DNA of 64,000 nucleotides from an uncultured Phascolarctobacterium sp. (lineage in GTDB: Bacteria > Bacillota > Negativicutes > Acidaminococcales > Acidaminococcaceae): assembly GCF_900770955.1 (NCBI RefSeq), contig NZ_CAAGLX010000015.1:94505-158504 (forward strand). Reading direction: 5' to 3'. The position numbers and the translations under genes are program-made. Shown piece by piece: positions 56,280 through 64,000 of the stretch. The number at the start of each line of letters is the position of its first letter. Positions within the stretch are counted from its first letter, which is position 1. A model generated the notes under the pieces. The model searched no databases. It was not told the origin of the DNA and saw only the letters and a list, made by a program, of their open reading frames with translations.

Positions 56280-56309
56280 TTAACGTCACTAGCTAAGATA
56301 GTGTATAAT
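56280..56309 (+). promoter_or_regulatory. Promoter of the fkbM gene
   Basis: TTAACG, 18 bp spacer, TATAAT (56304-56309), 77 bp before the start. Confidence 0.5.
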
Positions 56310-56385
56310 AAAAATCGGACAAAATAGTCAAATTGGTAAGCTGTAGCTATCTGAAATAGAGGATTAGACGGAAAGAGGCAGTGCT

Positions 56386-57471
56386 ATGTTAAATTTTATG
56401 CAGGAACAATTAAGTGTCTGGGAGCTTTTGCAACGGACAAAAAAACCGATAGTGCTTTATGGTATGGGCAACGGTGCGGATAAGATTATTGACTGGTGCG
56501 AAGAAAACGGTGTGCGGGTGCAGGGTGTATTTGCCAGTGACGAGTTTGTGCGCGGTCAGCAGTTTCGCGGCTTTACGGTAGAACGCTATGATGCGCTGCG
56601 TGCGCGTCTGGGCAATGACCTTTTGGTTGTCATCGCTTTTGCCAGCGAAAGACCGGAGGTGCTGGAACGTTTTGCGCAGCTTGCTGCGGAGCAGGAGGTG
56701 GTGGCGCCGCACCTGCCGCTTTTTGACGAAGAAGAAACTGTGAGCAGCGGTTGGCTGCAGCGTTACGAAGAGCAGCTGACGCAGGTTTATGACAGGCTGG
56801 CGGATGAGCAGTCGCGCAAAGTGTTTGCGGATACACTTAACTATAAGCTCAGCGGTAAGATAAGCTATCTTTTTGACTGTGAAACACAGCGGGAGGAGGA
56901 TATCAGGACGCTGCTTATGCCTACATCCGAAGAGGTGTATATGGATTTGGGTGCCTATAACGGTGACACCATCCAGGAGCTGGGACGCATGACCGGTTGG
57001 CAGTGGAGCGAGGTGTTGGCAGTAGAGCCTGACCGCCGCAACTGCCGTAAGCTGCGCCTGTTGGCTGATGAGCTGGCGGCGAAGGGACTGAACGCCGAGG
57101 TGCACGAGGCAGGCATCTGGAGCGAGCAGGGCGAGCTGGGCTTCAGCGATAGCGGCGGCAGACAGTCTACGTTTATCGGTGCCGAAAAGAAAACCGTGCC
57201 GGTGACGACGATTGATGCCGTAGCGGCGGGACGCCAGGTGACGATGATTAAGATGGATGTCGAGGGTGCGGAGGTGCAGGCTGTTGCCGGAGGCAGGCAG
57301 ACCATTGGTGGCTGTAAGCCGAAGCTGTTTGTGGCAGCCTATCATTATGACGTTGATTTATTCCGCCTGCCGCTGCTTTTATGGGAGCTGGTGCCGGAGT
57401 ATAAGATTTATCTGCGTAAGCATCCTTATGTCCCTGCATGGGAATTGAACTTTATTTGTATCGGACAATAG
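56386..57471 (+). CDS. FkbM-family methyltransferase
   Basis: A 361-residue protein. The N-terminal part (1 to about 130) is Rossmann-like (PIVLYGMGNGADKIIDWCEENGVRVQGVFASD) as in some glycan-associated FkbM proteins. The C-terminal SAM-dependent domain has VYMDLGAYNGDTIQEL, VLAVEPDRRNCRKL and TIDAVAAGRQVTMIKMDVEGAE (FkbM hallmark). The substrate is unknown, perhaps a surface sugar. It is monocistronic and ends with a genuine TAG. Confidence 0.87.
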   Translation: MLNFMQEQLSVWELLQRTKKPIVLYGMGNGADKIIDWCEENGVRVQGVFASDEFVRGQQFRGFTVERYDALRARLGNDLLVVIAFASERPEVLERFAQLAAEQEVVAPHLPLFDEEETVSSGWLQRYEEQLTQVYDRLADEQSRKVFADTLNYKLSGKISYLFDCETQREEDIRTLLMPTSEEVYMDLGAYNGDTIQELGRMTGWQWSEVLAVEPDRRNCRKLRLLADELAAKGLNAEVHEAGIWSEQGELGFSDSGGRQSTFIGAEKKTVPVTTIDAVAAGRQVTMIKMDVEGAEVQAVAGGRQTIGGCKPKLFVAAYHYDVDLFRLPLLLWELVPEYKIYLRKHPYVPAWELNFICIGQ

Positions 57472-57483
57472 CGGGACGATAAA

Positions 57484-57556
57484 TGTCCATATAGGACAAA
57501 AAACGTCAAATGTAATATGGTGGTGGAATGTCCGCTTTATAAATGTCAAAGTGACA
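57484..57556. promoter_or_regulatory. Cluster of TGTC/GACA palindromes before the ABC importer
   Basis: TGTCCATATAGGACA (57484-57498) and TGTCAAAGTGACA (57544-57556) are perfect-arm palindromes, with single GTCAAATGT and AATGTCC sites between them. They sit 145-215 bp upstream of the binding-protein gene. Candidate operator cluster; the regulator is unknown. Confidence 0.4.
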
Positions 57557-57699
57557 CAAAAAGTTAAATATTTGCAAAATTAATGTAAAGTGTAAGCAGG
57601 TAAAAAACGGCCTGCAGCGAATCTATCAAATATGGGTGTAGAATGGAACACGCTAAAATATAACTATTATTGACGACGCAAAAAAAGGAGTGTATGTGA

Positions 57700-58734
57700 A
57701 TGAAAAAATCTAAATGGATGCTTGGTGCAGCAGCAATGCTGGCTTTATCTGTAGCTCTGGCAGGCTGCGGCGGCGACAAGAAGGCAGACGACAAGGCTGC
57801 AGGCGTAAAAGGCAGTCTGATGGTTTATACCTCTATTTATCCTGATATTATCGACAATATGTGCAAACCTAACGTTGCAAAGGCTTTCCCGGATATGAAG
57901 GTTAACTGGTTCTAGGGCGGTACCGAAAAAGTTATCACCAAGATTACCGGCGAAATCAAAGCTAAAAAGATTGCTGCAGACGTTCTGATGGTTGCAGATC
58001 CTTCCTACTATCTGAAGCTGCAGGAGCAAGGCTTGCTGTTGCCGTACAAATCCAAAGAAGATGCTAACGTTATCAGTGAAAAAGACAAAGACGGCAACTG
58101 GTACGGTGTTCGTATCTCCAACATGATCATTGCTTATAACTCCAATAAGCTGAAACCTGAAGAGGCTCCGAAAAACTGGACTGATCTGACTGATCCGAAA
58201 TGGAAAGGCAAAATCGCTATGCCGAACCCGATGCTGTCCGGTACTGCGTATGTAGCAGTTGGCGCTCTGGCTGACAAATACGGCTGGGAATATTTTGATA
58301 AACTGAAGGCTAACGGCCTGCGCGTTGAAGAAGGCAACTCCGCTATTCAGAACAAGCTGCTGACCGGTGAATATGCAGCTGTAATGATTCTGGAAGAAAA
58401 CATCTTGAAGCTGGCTAATACCAAGAAAGAGCCTCTGAAGATTGTTTATCCGACCGACGGCGTAGTTAACGTTCCTTCCCCAATCGCTATCTTCAAGGAT
58501 ACTAAGAATCCTGAGGGTGCAAAGGCTTTGGTTGACTGGTGGCTGTCCAAAGAAGGCCAGCAGGCAGTTGTTAAGGGCTGGATGCACTCTGTACGCGGCG
58601 ACGTTCCTGCTCCGACCGGTGCTGAAGAAACCAAGAAAATTGTTGAGGGCAGAATTAAAGTTGATTGGCAGAAGCTGGCTAACAACAATGCTCAAATCAA
58701 AGAAGAATTCCGTAAGAGAGTTATGGATAAATAA
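57700..58734 (+). pseudogene. Iron/polyamine-type ABC substrate-binding lipoprotein with an internal TAG
   Basis: One frame from ATG 57700 to TAA 58734 would encode 344 codons of an extracellular binding protein: lipobox LALAGC, SLMVYTSIYPDIIDNMC, then ...DMKVNWF, TAG at codon 72 (57913-57915), GGTEKVITKITGEIKAKKIAADVLMVADP... and on to the normal end. The family usually has Gln here (FQGGTEKV), so CAG to TAG is the simplest change. Everything else is intact, and the permease and ATPase genes follow. Nonsense mutation, suppression or sequence error cannot be told apart here. Confidence 0.82.
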
Positions 58735-58756
58735 TGCGTTGCTAAGCTAAATTATA

Positions 58757-58797
58757 GCGGAAACAGGGAGACCTTTCAGGCCATCCCTGTTTTCTGC
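58757..58797 (+). terminator. Hairpin between binding protein and permease genes
   Basis: Arms GCGGAAACAGGGA / TCCCTGTTTTCTGC around a 14-base loop, with no long T-run. It is probably a partial terminator or stability element that lowers permease expression. Confidence 0.65.
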
Positions 58798-58869
58798 TCA
58801 ATAAAGAGGGGCCGAAAGCTTGCTTTTGGTATTGCTCTGAGGTATCAAAAAAGGAGAAAGAAGCGTTCT

Positions 58870-60537
58870 ATGTCAAGAATAAACAGTAAATTTATTGTTA
58901 TCGCTATCTCCGTGCTGTTGCTTTTATACTTTGTTATTTTCCCGATGGGAATTCTGCTGTATGACAGCATCATGCTGGATGGCGCAATTAACTTGGAAAA
59001 CTATCGCAATGTATATAGCCAGGATGTCAACTGGCGTGCGTTGACGAATACAATCGAGCTGTCTTTGGGCGTTATGATTGTCAGTGTGCTGATTACCTTC
59101 CCACTGGCGTGGCTGGTTGGCCGTACTGATATGCCCGGTAAAAAAATCTACCGTACTCTGCTGGTATCCAGCTATATGATTCCGCCGTATGTAGGCGCTA
59201 TCGCTTGGGTACAGCTGCTGAACCCAAGTGTAGGTTATCTGAATGAGATTCTTAAATTTGTCTTTGGTCTGGAAACGGCACCCTTTGACATTTATACCAT
59301 GACCGGCTTAGGCTGGGTACTGACTCTGTTCTACTCTCCCTTTGCTTTCATCACTATTTCCCGTGCTATGGAGAAAATGGATCCGACCTTGGAAGAGGCA
59401 GCGCGTGTCAGCGGTGCTTCTCCGATGCGTACCGTTTTTGACGTAACCCTGCCGCTGATGGCCCCGTCCATTCTGGCAGGCGGTCTGCTGGTATTTATTG
59501 CTGCCGGCAGCTGCTTCGGTATTCCTGCTATCGTAGGTATGCCCGGCAATATCGAAGTAATGACCACGCGTATCGTAACCTATATCTATATGGGTGATAC
59601 TGCGGGCGTACGCGATGCTACAGCTTTGGCTGCATCCCTGATGTTTTTGGCTAACATCCTGCTGTTCGGTATGACCTGGATGGTTGGCAAAAAGGATTAC
59701 ACTACTATCAGCGGCAAGAGCACCCGTCCGAACATAGTTGAGCTGGGCAAATGGAAATGGCCCTGCTTCTGTCTGGTTGGTGCTTACAGCATGATTTCTA
59801 TTATCATTCCGCTGGGCTCCATCGTGCTTACCAGCCTGATTATCACTCTGTCCAAGCCGATTGGTCTGGACAACCTTGGCTTTGATGCCTGGATTCCGGT
59901 TATCACCAGCTCCCAGTATATGGAAAGCGTTTGGAATTCCGTTGTTTACGCTGTTATTGCTGCCTGCATCGGCACACTTATTTCTATCTTTGTTGCGTAT
60001 CTTGCGGTTAAAACCAGAATCAAAGGCCGCAGCCTGCCGGATCTGCTGGTAGTTATCGGTGGCAGTACCCCGTCCATCGTTATTGCGCTGGCTTTGATTA
60101 TTACCTTCAGCGGTAATTTCGGTTTAAACCTGTATTCCACGATGTGGATTATGGTAGTTGCTTATCTGGTAAAATACATGACGATGTCTGTGCGTACCAT
60201 CGCCGCTTCGCTGAGCCAGGTGCACATCTCTTTGGAGGAGGCTGCACTGAACTCCGGCGCCAGCTGGCTGCGCTGCTGCAAGGATATCATCATGCCGCTT
60301 ATTGCACCGTCCATAGTTGCCGGCTGGTTCCTGATTTTCATGCCGTCCTTCTACGAGCTGACTATGTCTCTGCTCCTGTACGGCAGTGATACCAAGACCA
60401 TCGGTGTATTGCTGTATGAACTGCAGACCTATGCGGATACGCAGAACGCTTCTGTGCTTTCTGTAATCATTCTGCTGATTGTTTTGATTGGTAACCTGAT
60501 TCTGAACAAGGTTTCCAAGGGTAACGTAGGTATTTAA
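58870..60537 (+). CDS. ABC importer permease, FbpB/ThiP-like double-domain
   Basis: A 555-residue permease with two fused binding-protein-dependent transport domains of about six helices each. EAA-type coupling loops occur in both halves: LEEAARVSGASPMRTVFDVTLPLMAPSI (about 175-200) and LEEAALNSGASWLRCCKDIIMPLIAPSI (about 455-480). This is the FbpB layout of Fe(III)- and related importers. It pairs with the ATPase 17 bp downstream. The substrate could be iron, a polyamine or a phosphonate. Confidence 0.9.
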   Translation: MSRINSKFIVIAISVLLLLYFVIFPMGILLYDSIMLDGAINLENYRNVYSQDVNWRALTNTIELSLGVMIVSVLITFPLAWLVGRTDMPGKKIYRTLLVSSYMIPPYVGAIAWVQLLNPSVGYLNEILKFVFGLETAPFDIYTMTGLGWVLTLFYSPFAFITISRAMEKMDPTLEEAARVSGASPMRTVFDVTLPLMAPSILAGGLLVFIAAGSCFGIPAIVGMPGNIEVMTTRIVTYIYMGDTAGVRDATALAASLMFLANILLFGMTWMVGKKDYTTISGKSTRPNIVELGKWKWPCFCLVGAYSMISIIIPLGSIVLTSLIITLSKPIGLDNLGFDAWIPVITSSQYMESVWNSVVYAVIAACIGTLISIFVAYLAVKTRIKGRSLPDLLVVIGGSTPSIVIALALIITFSGNFGLNLYSTMWIMVVAYLVKYMTMSVRTIAASLSQVHISLEEAALNSGASWLRCCKDIIMPLIAPSIVAGWFLIFMPSFYELTMSLLLYGSDTKTIGVLLYELQTYADTQNASVLSVIILLIVLIGNLILNKVSKGNVGI

Positions 60538-60554
60538 TTAAAGGAGTGTAATAA

Positions 60555-61601
60555 ATGGCTGAGGTAAGAATTGAGCATGTATTTAAACGTTTCGGCGCTG
60601 TAACTGCCGTAAACGATTTTGATTTAGTTGTAAAGGATGGTGAATTTGTTTCCATCCTCGGTCCTTCCGGTTGTGGCAAAACTACTACTCTGCGTATGAT
60701 TGCAGGCTTTGAGCGTGCTACCGAAGGTGAAATTTATATCGGCGACCACTGCGTAAGCTCTTCTGTTAAGGGCAGCTTTGCTCCGCCGGAAAAACGTGAT
60801 ATCGGTATGGTGTTCCAGTCCTATGCTGTTTGGCCCCATATGACTGTTGCCGAAAACGTAGGCTATCCGCTGAAAATTCAAAAGGTAGATAAAAAAGAAC
60901 GTGAAGAGCGCGTACAGAAGATGCTGGAGCTGGTTCACCTTGGCGAATACAGCAAGCGTTATCCGCATCAGCTGTCCGGCGGTCAGCAACAGCGTGTAGC
61001 TTTGGCGCGTGCTCTGGTAGCACAGCCTGGACTGTTGCTGTTGGACGAGCCTTTGTCCAACCTGGATGCTAAGCTGCGTGAATCCATGCGCTTTGAAATC
61101 CTTGCAATTCAAAAAGAGCTGGGCATTACTGTTGTATATGTAACCCATGATCAGGGCGAAGCTATGGCAATGAGCGACCGCGTAGTTGTTATGAGTGCCG
61201 GCGTTGTACAGCAAATCGGTGCACCGCACGAAATTTATACTAAGCCTGCCAACAAAATGGTTGCGGACTTCATCGGTCTGGTTAACTTTATTGATGGCGA
61301 GGTTAAGGGTGACAGAGTATTCATTAAGGGCAGCAATGTTTCCTTCCCGAATACCGCTAAGGTTAGTGGTGATGCTACCATTGCGGTACGTCCGGAGAAT
61401 ATTACCATGTCCCTCAGAGGCGGCTTGGTTGAAGGTCAGGTAACTCACCGCTTCTACTTGGGCGATGCGGTTGACTATCGTGTAAATGTTCACGGTCATG
61501 ATATCCGCGTTATCGTTAAGGGTGCAGATATTGATGCAATTCCTGATGGCTCCAAGGTATATCTGGACTTTGACAGAGTAATGGTTTTCGACAGAAACTA
61601 A
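60555..61601 (+). CDS. ABC importer ATPase, FbpC/PotA type
   Basis: A 348-residue ATPase: Walker A GPSGCGKTTTLRMIAGFE, MVFQSYAVWPHMTVAENV, LSGGQQQRVALARALVAQP, LLLDEPLSNLDAKLRE, THDQGEAMAMSDR. A C-terminal TOBE domain (about 240-348, VRPENITMS...) regulates or senses the substrate. AAGGAG precedes the ATG. It ends the importer operon at a strong terminator. Confidence 0.93.
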   Translation: MAEVRIEHVFKRFGAVTAVNDFDLVVKDGEFVSILGPSGCGKTTTLRMIAGFERATEGEIYIGDHCVSSSVKGSFAPPEKRDIGMVFQSYAVWPHMTVAENVGYPLKIQKVDKKEREERVQKMLELVHLGEYSKRYPHQLSGGQQQRVALARALVAQPGLLLLDEPLSNLDAKLRESMRFEILAIQKELGITVVYVTHDQGEAMAMSDRVVVMSAGVVQQIGAPHEIYTKPANKMVADFIGLVNFIDGEVKGDRVFIKGSNVSFPNTAKVSGDATIAVRPENITMSLRGGLVEGQVTHRFYLGDAVDYRVNVHGHDIRVIVKGADIDAIPDGSKVYLDFDRVMVFDRN

Positions 61602-61611
61602 GCTGAAAATA

Positions 61612-61658
61612 CAAGACGGAGATAATGGATTTAATTCCGCTTATCTCCGTCTTTTTTT
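61612..61658 (+). terminator. Terminator of the ABC importer operon
   Basis: Stem AAGACGGAGATAA / TTATCTCCGTCTT followed by seven T. Confidence 0.92.
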
Positions 61659-61692
61659 GTGTAAAAAAAGATAAATTTTTGGCGGTTAGCTA

Positions 61693-61737
61693 TTGACAAC
61701 TGGTTTCGATCGTAGTATAGTGTTCTTGAACAGGAAC
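61693..61737 (+). promoter_or_regulatory. Promoter and candidate operator of the TrmB-decarboxylase operon
   Basis: Perfect -35 TTGACA (61693-61698), 17 bp spacer, TATAGT (61716-61721). At the start site lies an imperfect 16 bp palindrome GTTCTTGAACAGGAAC (61722-61737), placed for autoregulation by the first gene product. Confidence 0.7.
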
Positions 61738-61808
61738 AATAGTAAGGAAACGCGACTAAAGCTTTCAAATGTTCCGTCGAAAAAGCTGAAGAGCTGAATG
61801 AGGGTTTT

Positions 61809-62516
61809 ATGAATTTAATTGAAGGTCTTACTAATTTTAACTTAACAAAGCAGGAAGCAACGCTGTATGTGCTGCTGCTGAAATCCGGTCAGATGACCGG
61901 CTATGAAGCAGCCAAGCAGACTGGCATTTCGCGCTCCAACACCTATACCGCGTTGGCTGGACTGGTGGACAAGGGTGCTGCGTATGTGCTGGAAGAAGGC
62001 AAGGTAACGCGCTATACTCCGGTGCCTGCTGCTGAGTTTTGCAGCAATAAAATCAGCTGTCTGGAAGAGATAAAAAAAGATATACTCCAACAGCTGCCAG
62101 TGCTGAACAATGATCCTGAGGGGTATATCACCATCAAGGGTGCGCAAGAGATAATAAATAAACTGCGCAATACCGTGCGTCAGGCACAGGCAAGAATTTA
62201 TCTGTCAGCTAACAGCAGAATGCTGGAGCTGCTGCTGCCGGAGTTGGAGGATGCTTTGCAGCGAGGCTTGAAGGTAGTAGTTATCGGCGATAAAAGTTTT
62301 TCTTTGCCGGGAGCAATTTGTTACGGTACCAATAAGCAAAGTGAGCAGATTCGTCTGATTGCCGATTCTCACACAGTTTTGACAGGGGATTTACAGGATG
62401 ATGAGGATTCAACCTGTTTGTATTCCTGCAAACGCAATTTAGTTGATTTATTTAAGGAAGCGCTGCAGAATGAAATTGCGCTGATTAAATTACAGAAAGG
62501 TGATATAAATGTCTAA
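61809..62516 (+). CDS. TrmB-family transcriptional regulator
   Basis: A 235-residue regulator. The N-terminal winged helix (FNLTKQEATLYVLLLKSGQMTGYEAAKQTGISRSNTYTALAGLVDKGAAYVLEEGKVTRYTPVP) is the TrmB signature. The C-terminal PLD-like effector domain (about 110-235; ARIYLSANSRMLELLLPELEDAL) is of the TrmB type that binds small ligands. It overlaps the decarboxylase gene by eight bases, so control of that gene or of the adjacent importer is likely. Confidence 0.87.
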   Translation: MNLIEGLTNFNLTKQEATLYVLLLKSGQMTGYEAAKQTGISRSNTYTALAGLVDKGAAYVLEEGKVTRYTPVPAAEFCSNKISCLEEIKKDILQQLPVLNNDPEGYITIKGAQEIINKLRNTVRQAQARIYLSANSRMLELLLPELEDALQRGLKVVVIGDKSFSLPGAICYGTNKQSEQIRLIADSHTVLTGDLQDDEDSTCLYSCKRNLVDLFKEALQNEIALIKLQKGDINV

Positions 62517-63798
62517 GAAAATTCCTTTTGTTACTAAAGAACAGTTAGAAAAAATCGTTTCCCAATATCCTACTCCGTTCCATCTATACGATGAAGCCGG
62601 CATCCGTCGCACTGCGCGTCTGGTGAACAAGGCTTTTTCCTGGAACAAGGGCTTTAAAGAATATTTCGCAGTAAAGGCTACCCCTAACCCCTATCTGCTG
62701 CAGATTCTGCGCGAAGAGGGCTGCGGTGCCGACTGCTCCTCCTATACCGAGCTGCAGATGAGCGATGCCGTAGGTTTTAAGGAGAGCGAGATTATGTTCT
62801 CTTCCAATGCAACTCCGGCAGAGGATTTTAAGCTGGCACGCAAATTGAACGTAACCATTAATCTTGATGATATTACTCATATTGACTTTTTGGAAAAGGT
62901 TGCCGATATTCCGGAAACCGTTTGCTGCCGTTACAATCCCGGCGGACATTTTGCCATTGCCAACAACATTATGGATAACCCTGGCGATGCCAAATACGGT
63001 ATGACTCATGAGCAGATTATCGAAGCTTACAAAATCCTCAAGAGCAAGGGCGTAAAGAATTTCGGTATTCATGCTTTCCTGGCTTCCAATACCGTTACCA
63101 ATGAATACTATCCGGAGCTGGCACGCATTCTGTTTGAGCTGGCAGTAGAGCTGAAGGAAAAAACTGGTGCGCATATCTCCTTTATCAACCTCAGCGGCGG
63201 TATCGGCATTGCCTACAAGCCGGAGCAGCAGGATAACGATGTACTGGCAATCGGCGAAGGCGTGCGCAAGGTGTTTGAAGAGGTACTCGTCCCGGCAGGC
63301 ATGGGTGATGTTAAGCTGTTCACCGAGCTTGGCCGTTACATGCTGGCACCGAACGGCGCGCTGGTAACTACCGCTATTCACCAAAAGCACATTTATAAAG
63401 AATACATCGGCTGCGACGCTTGCGCTGCTAACCTGATGCGTCCCGCAATTTATGGCTCCTATCATCATATCACAGTTATGGGCAAGGAAAATGCTCCCTG
63501 CGACCATAAGTATGACGTAACCGGCGGCCTGTGCGAGAACAACGATAAATTTGCCGTAGACAGAATGCTGCCAGAAATTAATATCGGTGACCTGCTTTTC
63601 ATTCATGATGCAGGCGCACATGGCTTCTCTATGGGCTATAACTATAACGGCAAGCTGCGCAGTGCCGAGCTGCTGCTGCAGGAGGACGGCAGTGTTAAAA
63701 TGATCCGTCGTGCGGAAACACCGGCAGATTACTTTGCTACCTTTGATTTCGGTGAGTACGGACCGAAGCTGGCAGAAGAAGCGAAAATTAAAATGTAA
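62509..63798 (+). CDS. lysA: Diaminopimelate decarboxylase-like fold-III PLP enzyme
   Basis: A 429-residue PLP decarboxylase. The PLP lysine is in KEYFAVKATPNPYLL, with EEGCGADCSSYTELQM. The usual HIGSQ is replaced by GIHAFLASNTVTNEYY, typical of a long LysA subgroup. GGIGIAY binds phosphate; ELGRYMLAPNG and VTGGLCENNDKFAVDR (catalytic Cys-Glu) are present. It should convert meso-diaminopimelate to lysine. Its link to a TrmB regulator suggests dedicated control, and another amino-acid substrate is possible. The ATG overlaps trmB. Confidence 0.85.
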   Translation: MSKKIPFVTKEQLEKIVSQYPTPFHLYDEAGIRRTARLVNKAFSWNKGFKEYFAVKATPNPYLLQILREEGCGADCSSYTELQMSDAVGFKESEIMFSSNATPAEDFKLARKLNVTINLDDITHIDFLEKVADIPETVCCRYNPGGHFAIANNIMDNPGDAKYGMTHEQIIEAYKILKSKGVKNFGIHAFLASNTVTNEYYPELARILFELAVELKEKTGAHISFINLSGGIGIAYKPEQQDNDVLAIGEGVRKVFEEVLVPAGMGDVKLFTELGRYMLAPNGALVTTAIHQKHIYKEYIGCDACAANLMRPAIYGSYHHITVMGKENAPCDHKYDVTGGLCENNDKFAVDRMLPEINIGDLLFIHDAGAHGFSMGYNYNGKLRSAELLLQEDGSVKMIRRAETPADYFATFDFGEYGPKLAEEAKIKM

Positions 63799-63824
63799 AA
63801 AGCAAAAAGCAAAAAGCAAAAAGC
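63797..63824 (+). repeat. Short tandem repeat (AAAAAGC)4 at the lysA stop
   Basis: Four perfect 7-base units start inside the stop codon of the decarboxylase gene. It is prone to slippage, but changes in copy number would stay outside the coding sequence. Confidence 0.85.
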
Positions 63825-63848
63825 AACGCTTCGTGACGTTGTTTATTG

Positions 63849-63880
63849 AGGACTGGAGTCTGAGAGCTTCAGTCCTTTTT
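63849..63880 (+). terminator. Terminator after lysA
   Basis: Stem GGACTG(G)A / TTCAGTCC with loop GTCTGAGAGC, followed by TTTTT. Confidence 0.85.
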
Positions 63881-63892
63881 ATTGTATACAAA

Positions 63893-63915
63893 AACCCCGC
63901 CATTGTGGCGGGGTT
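63893..63915. terminator. Second hairpin, likely for a minus-strand gene beyond the window
   Basis: Perfect stem AACCCCGCC / GGCGGGGTT with loop ATTGT. An A-run before it gives a T-run on the minus strand. The rest of the window to 64000 shows no gene. Confidence 0.7.
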
Positions 63916-64000
63916 AAAAAGAGCTTAAGCGGTGAGTAAAGAAAAAGAACTCCTAATGTGATAATATACTAATGACCTGCCAGTCAAAGTAAAAAATACA

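Noticed and set aside
63797..63824. Phase-variation role for the AAAAAGC tandem repeat
   Set aside because: The repeat begins in the stop codon and slippage would not change the protein or a promoter that can be seen.
62584..63903. Long antisense ORF (439 residues) over lysA
   Set aside because: It is a shadow of a well-conserved PLP enzyme on the plus strand and has no ribosome site or family match. The same applies to antisense ORFs over ychF, serS and phoA.

Overview
The window looks like chromosomal DNA of a Negativicutes bacterium (Gram-negative-walled Firmicute), most likely Acidaminococcaceae and close to Phascolarctobacterium or Acidaminococcus. This taxonomic call is an inference. 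It rests on Firmicute-type neighbours (rpsF-ssb-rpsR, soj-spo0J-DUF4446, DUF951), strong GGAGG ribosome sites with frequent TTG and GTG starts, tRNAs with encoded CCA, a Selenomonas-type lysine/ornithine decarboxylase, a 2-hydroxyacyl-CoA dehydratase cluster, BioW-dependent biotin synthesis and a DcuC-type C4-dicarboxylate carrier. About 58 protein genes, two of them broken by an amber codon, and five tRNAs are supported.

Layout. 1-6 kb: end of rpsF, ssb, rpsR, two small exported proteins, ychF, the ParAB partition pair and DUF4446. 6.8-12.8 kb: a branched-chain amino acid ABC system with two binding lipoproteins followed by livHMGF. 12.9-18 kb: a CBS-ACT protein, DUF951, a repeat element, an MFS exporter behind an attenuator-like leader, a flotillin and a DUF523 protein. 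18-22.6 kb (minus): CoA-transferase, activator and two dehydratase subunits, the layout of Had/Fld-type 2-hydroxyacyl-CoA dehydration. 22.7-27.4 kb (minus): bioD, bioA, a small integral membrane protein and a bioW-bioF fusion, behind candidate BirA operators. 27.5-31 kb: an amber-interrupted tautomerase and the pantothenate operon (DUF2520 reductase, panB, panC, panD) behind a structured leader. 31.2-34.6 kb: copper export (HxlR regulator, CopA, CopZ). 34.6-35.2 kb: a Lys-Glu-Val-Asp-Phe tRNA operon.

35.3-39 kb: a thioredoxin-reductase-like flavoprotein that has lost its redox pair, serS, and the lysine/ornithine decarboxylase. 39.07-40.78 kb is the most unusual region: an AT-rich DUF4143 ATPase gene between two copies of a roughly 120 bp direct repeat. 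Each copy holds a terminator followed by 14 bp motifs repeated every 33 bp with A-tracts phased every 11 bp. 40.9-45.1 kb: alkaline phosphatase, then an exported DUF3299-like protein with a LolDE/MacB-like ABC pair. 45-57.5 kb: YbaK-type deacylase, an orphan iron-type binding lipoprotein, a ThiW/unknown/zinc-sensor operon, a second CoA-transferase, an M48 protease, an M19 dipeptidase, DcuC, cytoplasmic and exported CbiK chelatases, an MntR-like regulator and an FkbM methyltransferase. 57.7-63.8 kb: an iron/polyamine-type ABC importer whose binding-protein gene carries an internal TAG, a TrmB-type regulator and a diaminopimelate decarboxylase.

Functional themes are amino-acid uptake and fermentation through CoA esters, vitamin synthesis (biotin, pantothenate), and metal handling (copper export, zinc and manganese sensors, two chelatases, iron-type transport). 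Transcription units are well separated by hairpin terminators. Extended -10 promoters of the form TGCTATAAT recur. True TAG stops are rare here (flotillin, thiW, fkbM), which makes the two internal TAG codons stand out.
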